DNA of 64,000 nt. Origin: Phylloscopus collybita. Taxonomy: Eukaryota > Chordata > Aves > Passeriformes > Phylloscopidae. A program made the translations under genes and the position numbers. Positions 12,033 to 23,216 of this stretch are shown piece by piece. The notes beneath the pieces were generated by a model. It ran no database searches. It had not been told where the DNA came from and saw nothing but the letters and a program-made list of their open reading frames with translations. Each line of letters begins with the position of its first letter. Within the stretch, counting starts at the first letter, position 1. The DNA lies in assembly GCA_027886175.1 (NCBI GenBank), contig JAJNNQ010000137.1, forward strand, positions 1,244,001 through 1,308,000, in the 5' to 3' direction.

Positions 12033-12317
12033 TGTATCAAGTCTGAACCTTCTTCAAAATCTCTTCTTATGAATTAAAAACAAATTAAGTTTCCCCAAAC
12101 TCATCCAGAGCAGTAACAAAGTGAGAGGAACATCTTGGTCCTTCTGCAAAGCAAAACTGAGGACTCCTTTAACTCCTCCTAAATTCTACAAGTCAGGGTT
12201 TCCCTGAAATGGACTATTTAAAGCTCCATGTCCTGTGCATGAAGACATTATTAAGTTATTCTGCTCTGAAGAAGATATTTAAGAAATGCTGCTCTTCCAA
12301 GAATTAGGCACCAGAAC

Positions 12318-12398
12318 CATGGAAACACAGAATGGTTTGGATTGGGAGGGATCTTAAAGATCATCTCCTTCCAACCATGGACACCTTCCCCAAGGATA
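12318..12398 (-). repeat. Short CR1 3'-tail fragment
   Basis: It begins 'catggaaacacagaatggtt' and continues 'gggatcttaaagatcatctc'. About 80 bp; the rest is lost. Confidence 0.8.
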
Positions 12399-12620
12399 CC
12401 TCCTGCTCCTCCCCACCCATTCTGGAGAACACACCGGATTCAGACCACAAAACTGACATTTCATTTTTCATCCTAATTTTATTTGTAACCTCTAAAAGCC
12501 CAGTGCTGAAAGCAAGGCACAGAACAGGTCACTCCACACAAACGCCTGCCCCCCACCAGCTGCATTCCAGAGCTGTCCTTCAGACCACATTGATGCTTTG
12601 TTTCTTAGGCCATTTTTATT

Positions 12621-12740
12621 AATTTGCATTATTAAAGTGAGTTTGAAACCAAAAATTAATACACAAGTGCCAAGAGTGTGAGCACAGAATTCAGATATCT
12701 GAATTCACAGTGAGGAAAAAAGACAAGAAACTGTGTCTTA
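12621..12740 (+). repeat. Local duplicated block, copy 1
   Basis: It shares 'gtttgaaaccaaaaattaat', 'caagtgccaagagtgtgagc' and 'acagaattcagatatctgaa' with the copy at 13614-13731, in the same orientation and about 990 bp away. It is neither CR1 nor a simple repeat. Confidence 0.85.
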
Positions 12741-13613
12741 CCACGGGATGGAAAGGGAAAATGATACCCATTTATTCCTTAGCCAGATTGCCACTTGCAT
12801 TTATTCATGGGATGTAATTATGGATAGCAATCACATTTTTCCCTTCAGACTCAGTTTTGGTTCATAATTAAATTCAGGGGAGGTGGCAAGAAGTGAAATT
12901 CAAAGTTTGCCACCACAGGGCCAAACCCAAAGACTGAGCTCCAATTCTGTGTTTCTCTTCAGCTTAGAGCCAGAACACAGCCAGGATTTTCCAAGATTTG
13001 CTCAGAACTGGGCAAGGATCATCCTAAGCCCCACCAGGTACCTCCATCAGAAACTGGACTGAAATAACCAAGAAAACTCCTCTTTCCCAAAGATACCAAA
13101 AATCAACCACGGTCTACAGAAGGTTTGTCTTTAGTCTGTGCTTGGTGATGGCCACACAAAGGAGAAAATATCACAAAAAGCAATTTATTACAGCCAAAGG
13201 CCAACAGGCACGGACAAAAGAAATATGGAAGAGGGGATGGGATGAGAAAGGGATGCATTGGGAATGTGCTGCCACACCCAGGAGTGAAGCAATGCCGTGA
13301 CAGAAGGATCCCTCCTGCCCACCTGGAACCACCTCCACAAGCCACAGGAAAATAAAATTTATAAATGTTAACGTGTTGTTTGCAAAGGTCAGGTCAGTAT
13401 TTGCTGTGACACGAATCAGGGGGAAGCAGATCCATCTCAGCATCAGGTCACCGTGGGACAGCAGTGACATTAAAGAGAGAAGGATCTGAACCCTTCCCCA
13501 AGTGAATTTGTTGCTGGGGTAAGGTTTGATCCCCTTCCCTTCTGCTCTGGTCTCTGGGAGGTGGCAGCAAATGAACAGAAAGTTTAGAAAAATGAATTCT
13601 CCATACAACTGTG

Positions 13614-13731
13614 ATTTGCATTTATTAAAGCAAGTTTGAAACCAAAAATTAATACGCAAGTGCCAAGAGTGTGAGCACAGAATTCAGACATCTGAATTCA
13701 CAGCAAGAAGAAAAGACTACAAACGGTGTCT
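13614..13731 (+). repeat. Local duplicated block, copy 2
   Basis: Direct copy of 12621-12740 with scattered substitutions (for example 'agacatctgaattc' against 'agatatctgaattc'). Similarity fades near 13731. Confidence 0.85.
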
Positions 13732-13773
13732 TTTTGGTTTGTACCAAAATGGTCAGAAAAGAGGAAGAGTCCC

Positions 13774-13801
<28 letters not shown>
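13774..13801. repeat. Poly-A tract (28 bp)
   Basis: Uninterrupted A homopolymer shortly downstream of the second copy of the local duplication. Confidence 0.95.
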
Positions 13802-13805
<4 letters not shown>

Positions 13806-13970
13806 AGATGATGAAATTGGGGTGAAATTTCTGGGGTTTAGCCACAACAGGCTGTGGCAGTGAAAGAAGGAATTCCTGTTAAAGCAGGTTAAATTGTCAT
13901 TAGGGGAGGAGGGAGTTGGTGCTGCCACTCCAGCTGGTCTTGACAACAGGTTCATCTTTTCAATGCAAAT

Positions 13971-14215
13971 CATAGAAACATGGAATTAATAAGGTTGGAA
14001 AAGAGCTTTAAGCCCAACCATCACCCCAGCACCAGCATCACGTTCACCACTAAAGCATGACCTCAATCCACACGTTTTTTGAATATTTCCATGGATAGGA
14101 CTCCACCTCTTCCCTGGGTAGCCAGTTCCAGCACATGACAACCCTTTCCATGGAGAAATTTCTTCTAATATCCAATCTAAGCCTCCTCTGGAACAACTCA
14201 AAGTTATTTCCTCAA
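13971..14215 (-). repeat. Older CR1 LINE subfamily, 3' end
   Basis: Reverse-oriented copy of the older CR1 type: 'aaggttggaaaagagcttta', 'catgacctcaatccacacgt', 'ccctgggtagccagttccag' and 'aaatttcttctaatatccaa'. More diverged than the GC-rich copies, so probably older. Confidence 0.88.
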
Positions 14216-15204
14216 ATGTCCAAACAGCCTTGATCTCAAACCTCAAATCCTTTGCTTCCCATCTCCATCTCCTTTTAGAAGCTTCTCAGTGGAATATTCA
14301 ACCCAAGGGGAAAAGGCAAAACAAGGATTTGATTCATCCAAATTTAGAATAAGAGAAGAGCCCCTGATTTCTCAAGCTCACAGAGCTCTTCAGCACCTTC
14401 TTCCCAGAAGTTTTAATTAATTGTTGTGAAATGCAGCCATGAGAAATGAAAATCTTCCACCCTCACTCTAATACGTGACTTAAAAGATAAAGCATTAAAA
14501 TAATGATAATAATTATTCTAGTAATAAATGATCCCAATAATTCAGGGAGATGGGGTCGCTTTGGATATTTGACTGGAGAGGTTTAAGGAAAAGCTGTGAA
14601 CTCAGCAAAACTGGAAGTCACGGGACTTAAAGCAAAGAAAATCATTACCCTGAGACTGCCACAGGCTGAGTTTAACCAAAAGGGTGCTTTTAAATTTTTT
14701 ATCAGTATCAGAATCCTGGGTTCTTCACCTAGAAGACATCATTTGCATGTCATCACATAATTATAATACACACAAGTACTTCATCACTTTCTGGGTGAAT
14801 GCTGGAATTATGGAAATTCTAGGATCAATGACAAAACCCAGCGGCTTTGAACAACACCCACAAAGCTGGCAGAGTTCATGTGGATGGAAAAGGGGAAGCA
14901 GGATAATGAGGCCATGTCCTTTCTGACATTCATTCCAGGAAGCAGAGAACTGGATCTTGCTCTCCCTTTCAGAGGCAACTCAGAAGGTGAAAAAGTCTGT
15001 TCACACTCTCCTCACCCCTGGATGGAATTTGTCTCTGGGAATTCATATTCCCACCTACTTGACATGCAAAGCAAGAGGAAATTTCTTACCCTGGTTATAA
15101 ATATCCTGAAGGAAAATGTGCGCATTTCCTTATCAGCTGAGCTTTGTCCTTCAGCATCAGATGAGGAGGAGCTTGAGGAGCCCTTGGAAGGCTTGGACCA
15201 ACCC
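14216..15204. other. Unique sequence, no gene seen
   Basis: Mostly AT-rich with short 'ataataatta' patches near 14500. No exon or repeat family was recognised. Confidence 0.45.
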
Positions 15205-15680
15205 AGGCCCACCCAACATCAGCAGGACCTGGAGCTGCTGGACAGAGCCCAGAGGAATCCATGGAGATGCTCCAGGGCTGGAGCCCCTCAGTTCCCAGGG
15301 AGCCAGGCTGAGAGAGCTGGGAATGTTCTCCTGGAGAAGGGAAGGCTCCAGGGAGAGCTTCCAGCACATTTCAGGGCCTGAAGGGGCTCCAGGAGAGCTG
15401 CAGAGAGACTGGGGTCAAGGCCTGGAGGGACAGGACACAGGGAATGGCTTCCCACTGCCAGAGGGCAGGGATGGATGGGAGCTTGGGCAGGAATTCCTGG
15501 CTGGGCTGGAATTGCCAGAGCAGCTGTGGCTGCCCCTGGATCCCTGGAATGTCCAAGGCCAGGTTGGGCACTGGAGCTTGGAGCCCCCTGGGACAGTGGA
15601 GGTGTCCCTGACATGGCAGGGGTGGAATGAGATGAGCTTTAAGTCCCTTCCAACTCAGCCATTCTGGGATTCTGTGACTG
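15205..15680 (+). repeat. CR1 LINE 3' end, about 475 bp
   Basis: One of the longer copies. It runs from 'cagcaggacctggagctgct' through 'ctccagggctggagcccct' to the tail 'cagccattctgggattctgt'. Open frames up to 192 codons here are CR1-derived. Confidence 0.95.
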
Positions 15681-15720
15681 CAGGAAAAAGATGATTTTTC
15701 CTCTGACACTAACATAGCTC

Positions 15721-16284
15721 AATAACCCATGAATATCCATCTTTTCAATTCATCCTGCTCTGGATTCCATAAAAACAGACCAGACTGCACCAGTACCGAG
15801 TTACTGTGGTTATTTCTATTAGAATGAACAAAATCTGATAATCCTCATGTTGTGCCTCAAAACCCTCACAGCATCCTCAGTGCAAGTGAGAGAATTTTGT
15901 ACAGAAACACAACCAGAAAAAGGACGTGTGAAAAGTGGGGGCACCATTTTGCTGTGCTTGTTCCCCAGCAAACAGCTGAACAAAGGGGAAAAAACCCCAA
16001 AAAACTCCAATAACCCATGAATATCCATCTGTTTAACTCATCCTGCTCTGGATTCCATAAAAACAGACCAGACTGCACCAGTACCGAGTTACTGCGGTGA
16101 TTTCTATTAGAATGAACAAAATCCTCACGTTGTGCCCCAAAACCTTCACAGCATCCTCAGTGCAAGAGAGAGAATTTTGTACAGAAACACAACCAGGAAA
16201 AGGATGTGTGAAATGTGAGGGCACCGTTTTGCTGTGCATGTTCCACAGCAAACAGCTGAACAAAGGGAAAAAAAACCAACCCCA
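15721..16284 (+). repeat. Tandem duplication, two units of 288 bp
   Basis: 'aataacccatgaatatccat' occurs at 15721 and again at 16009. The sequence that follows (including 'accagactgcaccagtaccg' and 'gagaattttgtacagaaaca') is repeated almost base for base up to about 16280. The units differ by scattered substitutions and a small deletion ('ctgataatc' is missing in unit 2). It is not CR1 and not a simple repeat. The minus-strand frames in the two units encode similar peptides only because of the duplication. Confidence 0.93.
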
Positions 16285-17060
16285 AAGCAGGGAAGTTGAA
16301 GCACAGGCAGTGATTTTCCAGCTGGGGATTCTCCAGCTGCCCATCCCTGCTGGCACCACGGGGAAACTTTGCTGCTGCAAAGGCCTGAGGATGCCATCCC
16401 CACATCTCCATCCCAGCACGATCCAACCCCAGTTCCACCCCCCTGAGGCACCCAGGCTTTGTCTCCCTCCATAAACCAACATCCCCTGCTAAACCCAAAG
16501 TGACACCGGAGTCACCCAGCCCTTGCCAGGCACTGGGCACAAATCCCTGCTGGGCCAGCAGCGTTTTCCAGATGCTGCAGCAGACAGACAGCCCTGGAGC
16601 CTGGAAGCTCCCTCCTTCCATCCCCCTTGGCCACCTCTGGGCCCCATGAACAAAGGGAAAGCCAGGCTGAGCTTTGGGAGGATGGACATTAATGGCCTGT
16701 GACACAGGCTGCCCTCTCTGGGGTCACTGGTCACACGAGGTGGGAATTTTCCCCCCTAACTTTGTTGTGACACGGATATCAAAAGATGTCAAAAGATTTA
16801 TTGTAAAAAGCACCCTCCAGGCCAGGTTTAAGGTGACTTCTATGCTCCTGTTCCGCTTTTCTTTTCCTCCCCTCAACATGTTTTGCTCCCAAGAGGGGAC
16901 TTTACACAAAACACTGTAAAAATACACATAAAACTCTTTTTTTTTTTTTACACCTCCCCAACTACTCTGCTACTCCCAGCAGCAGCTTGGTCCTTGTTCT
17001 CAGCACCACGGTTCCTATTCCATCTCTTTGAGGGAATACCTACAGCTCCTGTGGCTTTCC
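16285..17060. other. Unique sequence, possible minus-strand LTR remnant
   Basis: From about 16763 the minus strand reads like an LTR 3' end: a polyadenylation signal (rc of 'tttattgtaa' at 16795-16804) is followed by a short U5-like segment. I could not find its other end or a target duplication, so I do not call an LTR. Confidence 0.2.
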
Positions 17061-17084
17061 AAAAAAAAAAAAAAAAAAAAAAAA
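17061..17084. repeat. Poly-A tract (24 bp)
   Basis: Uninterrupted A homopolymer; a second shorter run of 12 lies near 17139. Confidence 0.95.
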
Positions 17085-18666
17085 GAACACTGGAGTTGTT
17101 ATTGTGCAATTATTTTGCAGAAGTTACATATCAGTGCTAAAAAAAAAAAAGAAAAGAGCAACAAAATGACAAGGCACAGGAGATGGAAGAATTCAAACAT
17201 ATGTTGGAAATGTCACAGACAGCAAAGATCGGAGCAGCAAAAGCCACCAGAAAGAGGCAAAAAAACCCCTCCTAAAACTGCTAAATATAATTAGGTGTTT
17301 AATTAGGAAACCAAAGCATTACTAATATATGCTTTAAAATATGGGAATTCAAAGCATATAAACGAAAGCAAAACCTTTCTATTTCGGGATGACTTTGTGC
17401 AGAAAACGAATCTTTAAAAATAACTTCCCACGAAGCACAGGCTCAGCAGCCTTGGGCAGCAGCAGCACTTGGAGAATCTTGGGGGGGGAAAAAAAAAAAG
17501 CGTAAATAAGGTTCCCAAAATGCACTTCTCATAGTCAGAGGGACAGAGGAGGGATTTATTTAAAGAATCTCCCTCTCAGACTTCTGCTTCAGTGGTCTCC
17601 TTGGAGCAGGGATGTCCTGGAGAAGATGGGATCAGAGATTTTATTGTGGCAGAGCTTCGACGTGGACTTGGAGCAGAGGTTTTGGGGAATTTGAGTCTAA
17701 AAAGAATAATTAGGAGAAAAGCTCCTGGCAGAGCACAGAACTGAGCCTCAAACTCCTCAATTCACAGCTGTCTTTCAGCCATAACCAAAAAAAAACCACA
17801 AAGGGGTTAAATTCCAGCGGTTTTGCCCAACATTGTCCTACTTATTTGAAGCAGAGGAAAAACGAAATCACTCCAGTGAAATTCCAAAGGGGCAACTCCA
17901 GTGTGAAGGTCCATGAAGTGACAGCCACTGATGACTTTTGACAATTTGACTTTTTTTTTTCCGTGTGGAGCTGCTGGGAGTTGCCAGCAAACCCGGGGAA
18001 CTCTTTGGAAGTGCCCCTGAGGGACAGGGACACACGGACATGGATCATCTCCTGAGCTCGGCTCCTCACTCCCGAGGCCGAGTCCAGCCAGAGAGAGATT
18101 TATGCCCATTAAACTCCATAAAAAACACACTGTCACTCCCAGTTATCCCAGCTGGATTTGTAGGAAAAGGAGAGGAAAACAACATATTTAAAATTGCCTT
18201 TGAAATTCACCGGGACACCTGAAGGAAAGATGAGTCTCCAACAGGATGTACCTGTTGGGAGTTTTGGGAATTCTAAGAATGATTTTGTTTCAACTTCTGT
18301 TTCAAAGAAGGAAAATGTCACTGTTGTCACAGCATTGGACTTTTTTCATCTCTGCTTTTTGCTAAAATACATTAAATTAGAGGAACAAGTGTTTTTTGAA
18401 TGCCTAGGTAAAAGGACATTCTGCATCATGATTTTAGGGAATTTGCAGTGATGTCATTCCCATCATGAGACTACACATGGACATGTGCTTCCTTGGAGAC
18501 AAATAAAAATATAATCAATTTACACCTTCTCATCCAAAATCTAGGCTAAAACCACAGAATTTACACACAACGCCTTAATTCAGCTTTCATTTGATGCTTT
18601 GTTACCCAAATAAATTCTGTGCCTGAGTGGCTGTGGAGTTTGATGTCCCAGTGCTGGTTTATTTCT
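17085..18666. other. Unique sequence, no gene seen
   Basis: No repeat family beyond short A- and G-runs near 17480-17500. No convincing exon. Confidence 0.45.
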
Positions 18667-19044
18667 CATGGAATTATTGAAGAGTTTGGGGTGGAAGAGA
18701 CCTTTCCAGGTCATGGGCAGGGACACCTCCCACTGTTCCAGGGGGCTCCAGCCTGGCCTTGGACATTCCAGGGATGCAGGGGCAGCCACAGCTGCTCTGG
18801 CAATTCCAACCCAGGCAGGAATTCCTTCCCAAGATCCCACCCAAATCTCCCCTTTTCCAAGCTGAAGCCATTCCCTGTGTCCTGTCCCTGCAGGGCTTGT
18901 CCCCAGTCCCTCTCCAGCTCTCCTGGAGCCTCTTTAGGCCCTGGAATGTGCTGGAAGCTCTCCCTGGAGCTCTCTCCTCTCCAGGTGAGCATTCCCAGCT
19001 CTCCCAGCCTGGATCCCTGGGAACTGAGGGGCTCCAGCTCTCTT
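18667..19044 (-). repeat. CR1 LINE 3' end
   Basis: It starts with the reverse tail 'gagtttggggtggaagagac' and ends at 'ggctccagctctctttgcca'. Its 5' portion (from about 18900) is part of the block duplicated at 22805-23216. Confidence 0.95.
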
Positions 19045-19312
19045 TGCCACCCCAGTAAATTTGATTAAACCACCCCAGTAGGAGCAGGAGCAGAGTTGTC
19101 CCTCTCAGCCTCCAGAAGGACTCTTGGAGCTGTCACAGACCTGTCACAGCTCCAGAGCTTATCCATGTGTAAAAATACAACTTGGAGAGACAAAATTGCA
19201 ATAAAATGGGAAGTATGGAGCTTGATTCATAACAGAGGGAATTGAAGACTTCCAGTTTTCCCCATTTATTCTAAATCTGCACAGAATTCAGGGCCATTCA
19301 ACTCCACACCTC
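18900..19312 (+). repeat. Duplicated block of about 410 bp, copy 1
   Basis: CR1 sequence joined to non-CR1 flank ('gtaaatttgattaaaccacc', 'gagcttatccatgtgtaaaa', 'ccccatttattctaaatctg') recurs at 22805-23216 in the same orientation with few differences. Sharing the same CR1/flank junction shows duplication of genomic DNA and not two independent CR1 insertions. Confidence 0.92.
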
Positions 19313-19339
19313 ATCGACAACCTCTTCCCTGGCTCTCAA

Positions 19340-19560
19340 AGTGAGCACCCCCAGCTCTCCCAACCTGGATCCCTGGCAACTGAGGGGCTCCAGCCCTGGA
19401 GCAGCTCCATGGATTCCTCTGGAATCTCTCCAGCAGCTCCAGGTGCTGCTGCTGTGTCCCCAGGGCTGGGGCAGCTCTGCAGGTGGGGTCTCACCTGAGG
19501 GGACACAGGGACAGGATGCCCCTCCCCTGCTGTGGGATCAGCCCAGCACTGGGGGGGTTT
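19340..19560 (-). repeat. CR1 LINE fragment, upstream part only
   Basis: It begins 'gtgagcacccccagctctcc' and continues 'cagctccaggtgctgctgct' and 'gcaggtggggtctcacctga'. This is the portion of CR1 that would lie 5' of the copy at 18667-19044, so the two may be parts of one insertion separated by about 295 bp. Confidence 0.85.
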
Positions 19561-20844
19561 TGGGGTGCCAGCTGACATTTTTTTCCACCTTAAATGAAAC
19601 TTTGGCCCACCAGGGCTGGAAGGAATTTGGAAAGGTGACAGTTCACTGGTGTTAATCCTCACGAAGCCAGAACATTGCAATGAATCAGAATTAATTCCTG
19701 CAGCACTAATGGCACTGTGACATGTGCTTTCATCAAAATTCGACTTTGCTGATTAAACATCTCCAGGAATTTGGTTGTTCTACATCAGAATTATCACAGT
19801 AGGTAAAGGTCACTGGGAGCCCACACTTCTGTTCACGAGACTCCGGGGTTTTGTCACTCCCTCTCTCTGTCTCTGCCAGACGAGGCTCAGGCCCCGAGCC
19901 AGGAGAATACAAATTTGGGAGTTCAGCCTCCCCTGCTCCGCCTGCATCTGTTGATTCATTTGGGTGTGGAGAGGAGGGCAATGCAAATTGGAACCTCTGC
20001 CTCCCCAGAAAGCTGTGCCCCATTTCCCACTTCTCACCAGCTTCTCACGCAGAAATCAGGGGCAGCACCACCCCGGAGAGATTTTTCTCTCCTACTTCAG
20101 CAGAGCCAGAATGAATAAATGATCCCTGGGGGGTTGACACCAGGAGGTTTTTCTGGATAACGCTTTATTCAAGGCACACAATGCTTTTCCAACCCTGCGT
20201 GCTTTGAGGAAAAAGCTTTGATTTATCAGCGCTCCAGGCATGCTGCTTGTTCTGCCAAGATTTTTTTGGGAAGGTTTAGGGCACTGGAAGAATTTATGGA
20301 AAAGCCCAGCACCTTTGTGTTGTTTACCTCATGGAGTTGATTGACAGCTATAAATGATATTGTGCTCTCAAGAGCTGCTGCCTTCCATTCAAAGTTCCAT
20401 TGCTTCAAAGATTGTATTTTGAGCATTGTAAAGCTCCTGATGGTGGGCAATTACAACAAATTATCTGAATAATTCTAATACTGCATCTACTCCATTACAA
20501 GTGACAACCAGCAATTAAACCCATCCCAGCCTTTCAGGAAACTAAACAGAAAAAAACACTTCACTCTTGACCTGGGCGTGTCCATAACTGATAATAAGCA
20601 CCCATTCTGCTCACTGCAACAATAGCTCTCCATCCTTGACAACTTCTAGTTGTTTTGGTTTTTTTTTAACTGGGAAGAGGTGGCAAACATTTTCCCTAGG
20701 AGGCTCCCAAGGGATGCAGATGGCAGATAGGAAAAGATGGGTTGTTTTGTGAGGTGGAATGAAGAACCCCATAGGTGATGGGGTCAGCAGTGGGGAACTT
20801 GGATTGATGCTTCAAGTTTGAGCTTCCATGCTTTTCAGGTTCCG
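19561..20844. other. Unique sequence, no gene seen
   Basis: No repeat family recognised. Frames near 19733-20118 overlap on both strands and lack domains. Confidence 0.45.
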
Positions 20845-21253
20845 TGCTGCCCAGGGGTGCAGTTCTGAGCCTCACATTCAGTGTCACTCAGCTCTCTTCA
20901 CAGAGCAGGGAGACAAAACAAATCCTTTTCCTGCTGGAGACCAAGGACAACTTTCAGGCCCAAAAGCACAAACAAGGGTGGACTGAAGGGAGGAACAAGA
21001 AGGATGAGACCTCACAACCTGAAGCTGTAATTGGACAATTAACCCCCAATATGCAAATGGACCAAAACTTATAAAAGTGTGAGACCTCCTGACTGGTTGT
21101 CCATTTTGTGACCATTTTGGGTCCACCTTGGGTGCAGCCCTGGCCAGGCTCTTGTCCTGCCCAAGGTGTATTCTAAAGGCCTTTCAATAAATATCTACTT
21201 TATTCTCCAGCTCTGTCCAGTCTCTGTTCCAAGTCAGCCTTCCCAAGCCATCA
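20845..21253 (+). mobile_element. Solo LTR, 'family B' (about 409 bp)
   Basis: It has a TATA-like box (cttataaaagtg, about 21068), a polyadenylation signal (caataaatat, about 21185) and an end 'aagccatca' at 21253. Homology with the inverted element at 58307-58979 runs from 'ctgcccagggg' to the final 'catca', which supports these limits. No internal retroviral sequence is attached. No matching target duplication was found. Confidence 0.78.
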
Positions 21254-21355
21254 GGATGAACTTTTCTATCATAAAACTAAAAAGTTTGGCACCTCCTGCA
21301 CAGAAGAAAAGACTGACCTGGAAGCAGAAAACACGGAGAGGTCGTGGCTGTTCCG

Positions 21356-21490
21356 TCCCTGGAAGTGTCCAAGGCCAGGTTGGACACTGGGGCTTGGAAT
21401 AGCCTGGGACAGTGGAAGGTGTCCCTGCCCGTGGCAGGGGTGGCACTGATGAACTTTAATGTCCCTCCAACCCAAACCATTCCATGAATC
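21356..21490 (+). repeat. CR1 LINE 3' end (about 135 bp)
   Basis: 'ggaagtgtccaaggccaggt' leads to the tail 'caacccaaaccattccatga'. It sits about 100 bp downstream of the family B LTR. Confidence 0.93.
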
Positions 21491-22220
21491 AACAACTCAA
21501 TAATTCTGTTCTATTCCAAACACCCCGTGCCATGAAGAACTTGGAACAACTGCCTGGGAAGGAGATGAAACAGGAGCCAGGCAAAGGCGAGACATCAAAA
21601 TCCAAATGTTAAGATAAGACAGCAGCCAGCAATCGAGGGATTCCCCGCAATAAATCAACTTTTCTTCATTTTTACCTGTATTTTTTTTCCAGTTCAGATT
21701 AATGCAGGTCCAGTCTGGCTGTCAGATTTTCCCTCACACCCCTCAGCAGGGTGTGTCAAGAGGAACGATTGTCTCCGTGGTGCTTTGCAGTGACAAACTG
21801 CACAACCCCAAGGAATGAAACGAGGAATTATCCCAGACTCCAGACTTGCCTCCACCTTTGCTTGCAAAGATGTGGCATGAGGGGATGGTTTTATTTCCTC
21901 CCTGTAAGATAATAAAGCTTCAGAGTATATAAATTTTCCTGCTCTGTGTGGCAGTTCTGAGTTTCTGGCCAAGCAGCAGTCCAAGCTGTCACTCATCTGC
22001 CTCCAAAATCCAGCAGGATTTCCTCTGGGAGAGCTGCTAGAAAGTGACACTTGTCAGCATTTCCCCCTTCTTGTTGCAATTACTGTTATTTCCAGAAAGT
22101 GTCCAGTTTTCCTCTGTGTAAGGAACAATTCTGTCTTGTATCCCCCTGAGTGAGTTCCCTGCCTCAGGTAAAAAATATCAAACTTGGGTATCCCAAACCC
22201 AAGGAACTTTTGAGGGACCT
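21491..22220. other. Unique sequence, no gene seen
   Basis: No repeat or exon recognised. The 118-codon minus-strand frame at 21694-22050 lacks any domain. Confidence 0.45.
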
Positions 22221-22223
22221 GCA

Positions 22224-22466
22224 CTTATTTAGCAGCATTATGTCACCTTATATATAAGGTGTATAAAGCTTTAATTTTTATTAATTTTTTATAAAATATA
22301 AAATTAATATAAAATTGAAAATAAAAATTGAAAATTGGAAATTGAAAATTAAAAATTTAAAATATAAAAATGCACTTTTTTAGTATCATTATTTCACCTT
22401 ATACATAAGGTGTATAAAGCTTTTCATTTATATATATATATATAGGGTGTATAAAGCTTTAAATTT
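22224..22466 (+). repeat. AT-rich local repeat with palindromic motif
   Basis: 'ataaggtgtataaagctt' occurs at about 22254 and 22405 (151 bp apart), with a partial third 'gtgtataaagcttt' near 22447. The first copy includes the perfect palindrome accttatatataaggt (22246-22261). Between them lie short A/T tracts ('ataaaaattgaaaattgg') and an (AT)n run near 22430. Confidence 0.8.
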
Positions 22467-22787
22467 TTTTCACTTGGAAAACGCAGTCTCACTGTTACTC
22501 CAGAGACAATGAGTTTGTTAGAAGTCACCAAAAATTATTAAAGCCACAAAGAACCTGATCACCATCACATTTTCCAGCAGGCACAGCACAGCTGGCACAC
22601 ATCCTTCTCTCCAGCCTTTTTATCCCACAACAAATCAGCCAAAAAAAACCCCTAAATAAGCAAAGTGGGTCTGTGCTTCAAAGCATCCTGACATCATTTG
22701 GCATCCCAGGCACCATCACTCCATCGGTTTGAAATATTACTGCAAGGATTGGCTCATAAAACATAATAAAGCTTGGAAAAAAGAGAT
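22467..22787. other. Unique sequence, nothing recognised
   Basis: About 320 bp between the AT-rich repeat and the duplicated CR1 block, with no gene or repeat signature. Confidence 0.45.
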
Positions 22788-22957
22788 GCTGTCCCTCCAT
22801 CCCTTGTCCCAAATCCCTCTCCAGCTCTCCTAGAGCCTCTTTAGGCCCTGGAATGTGCTGGAAGCTCTCCCTGGAGCTCCCTCCTCTCCAGGTGAGCATT
22901 CCCAGCTCTCCCAGCCTGGATCCCTGGGAACTGAGGGGCTCCAGCCCTCTTTGCCAC
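22788..22957 (-). repeat. CR1 LINE fragment without 3' tail
   Basis: It starts inside CR1 ('gctgtccctccatcccttgt') and lacks the usual 'gaatggtttgggttgg' end. The missing tail is explained if the copy arrived as part of the duplicated block and not by retrotransposition. Confidence 0.88.
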
Positions 22958-23216
22958 CCCAGTAAATTTGATTAAACCACCCCAGTAGGAGCAGGAGCAG
23001 AGTTGTCCCTCTCAGGCTCCAGGAGGACTCTTGGAGCTGTCACAGACCTGTCACAGCTCCAGAGCTTATCCATGTGTAAAAATACAACTTGGAGAGACAA
23101 AACTGCAATAAAATTGGAAGTATGGAGCTTGATTCATAACAGAGGGAATTGAAGATTTCCAGTTTTCCCCATTTATTCTAAATCTGCATAGAATTCAGGG
23201 CCATTCAACTCCACAA
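22805..23216 (+). repeat. Duplicated block of about 410 bp, copy 2
   Basis: Direct copy of 18900-19312, about 3.9 kb downstream. The CR1 to non-CR1 junction is identical ('tttgccaccccagtaaattt'). Differences are few, for example 'ggctccaggaggactc' against 'cctccagaaggactc'. Confidence 0.92.

Larger units (their letters stand above)
12399..13773. other. Unique sequence containing a 115-bp duplicated block
   Basis: No gene was recognised. Two copies of one non-CR1 block lie here (12621-12740 and 13614-13731, annotated separately). A 162-codon minus-strand open frame at 13171-13659 shows no domain. Confidence 0.45.

Noticed and set aside
16763..17060. Minus-strand LTR
   Set aside because: Only a polyadenylation signal and a U5-like end are visible. 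No matching start, no target duplication and no second copy in the window.
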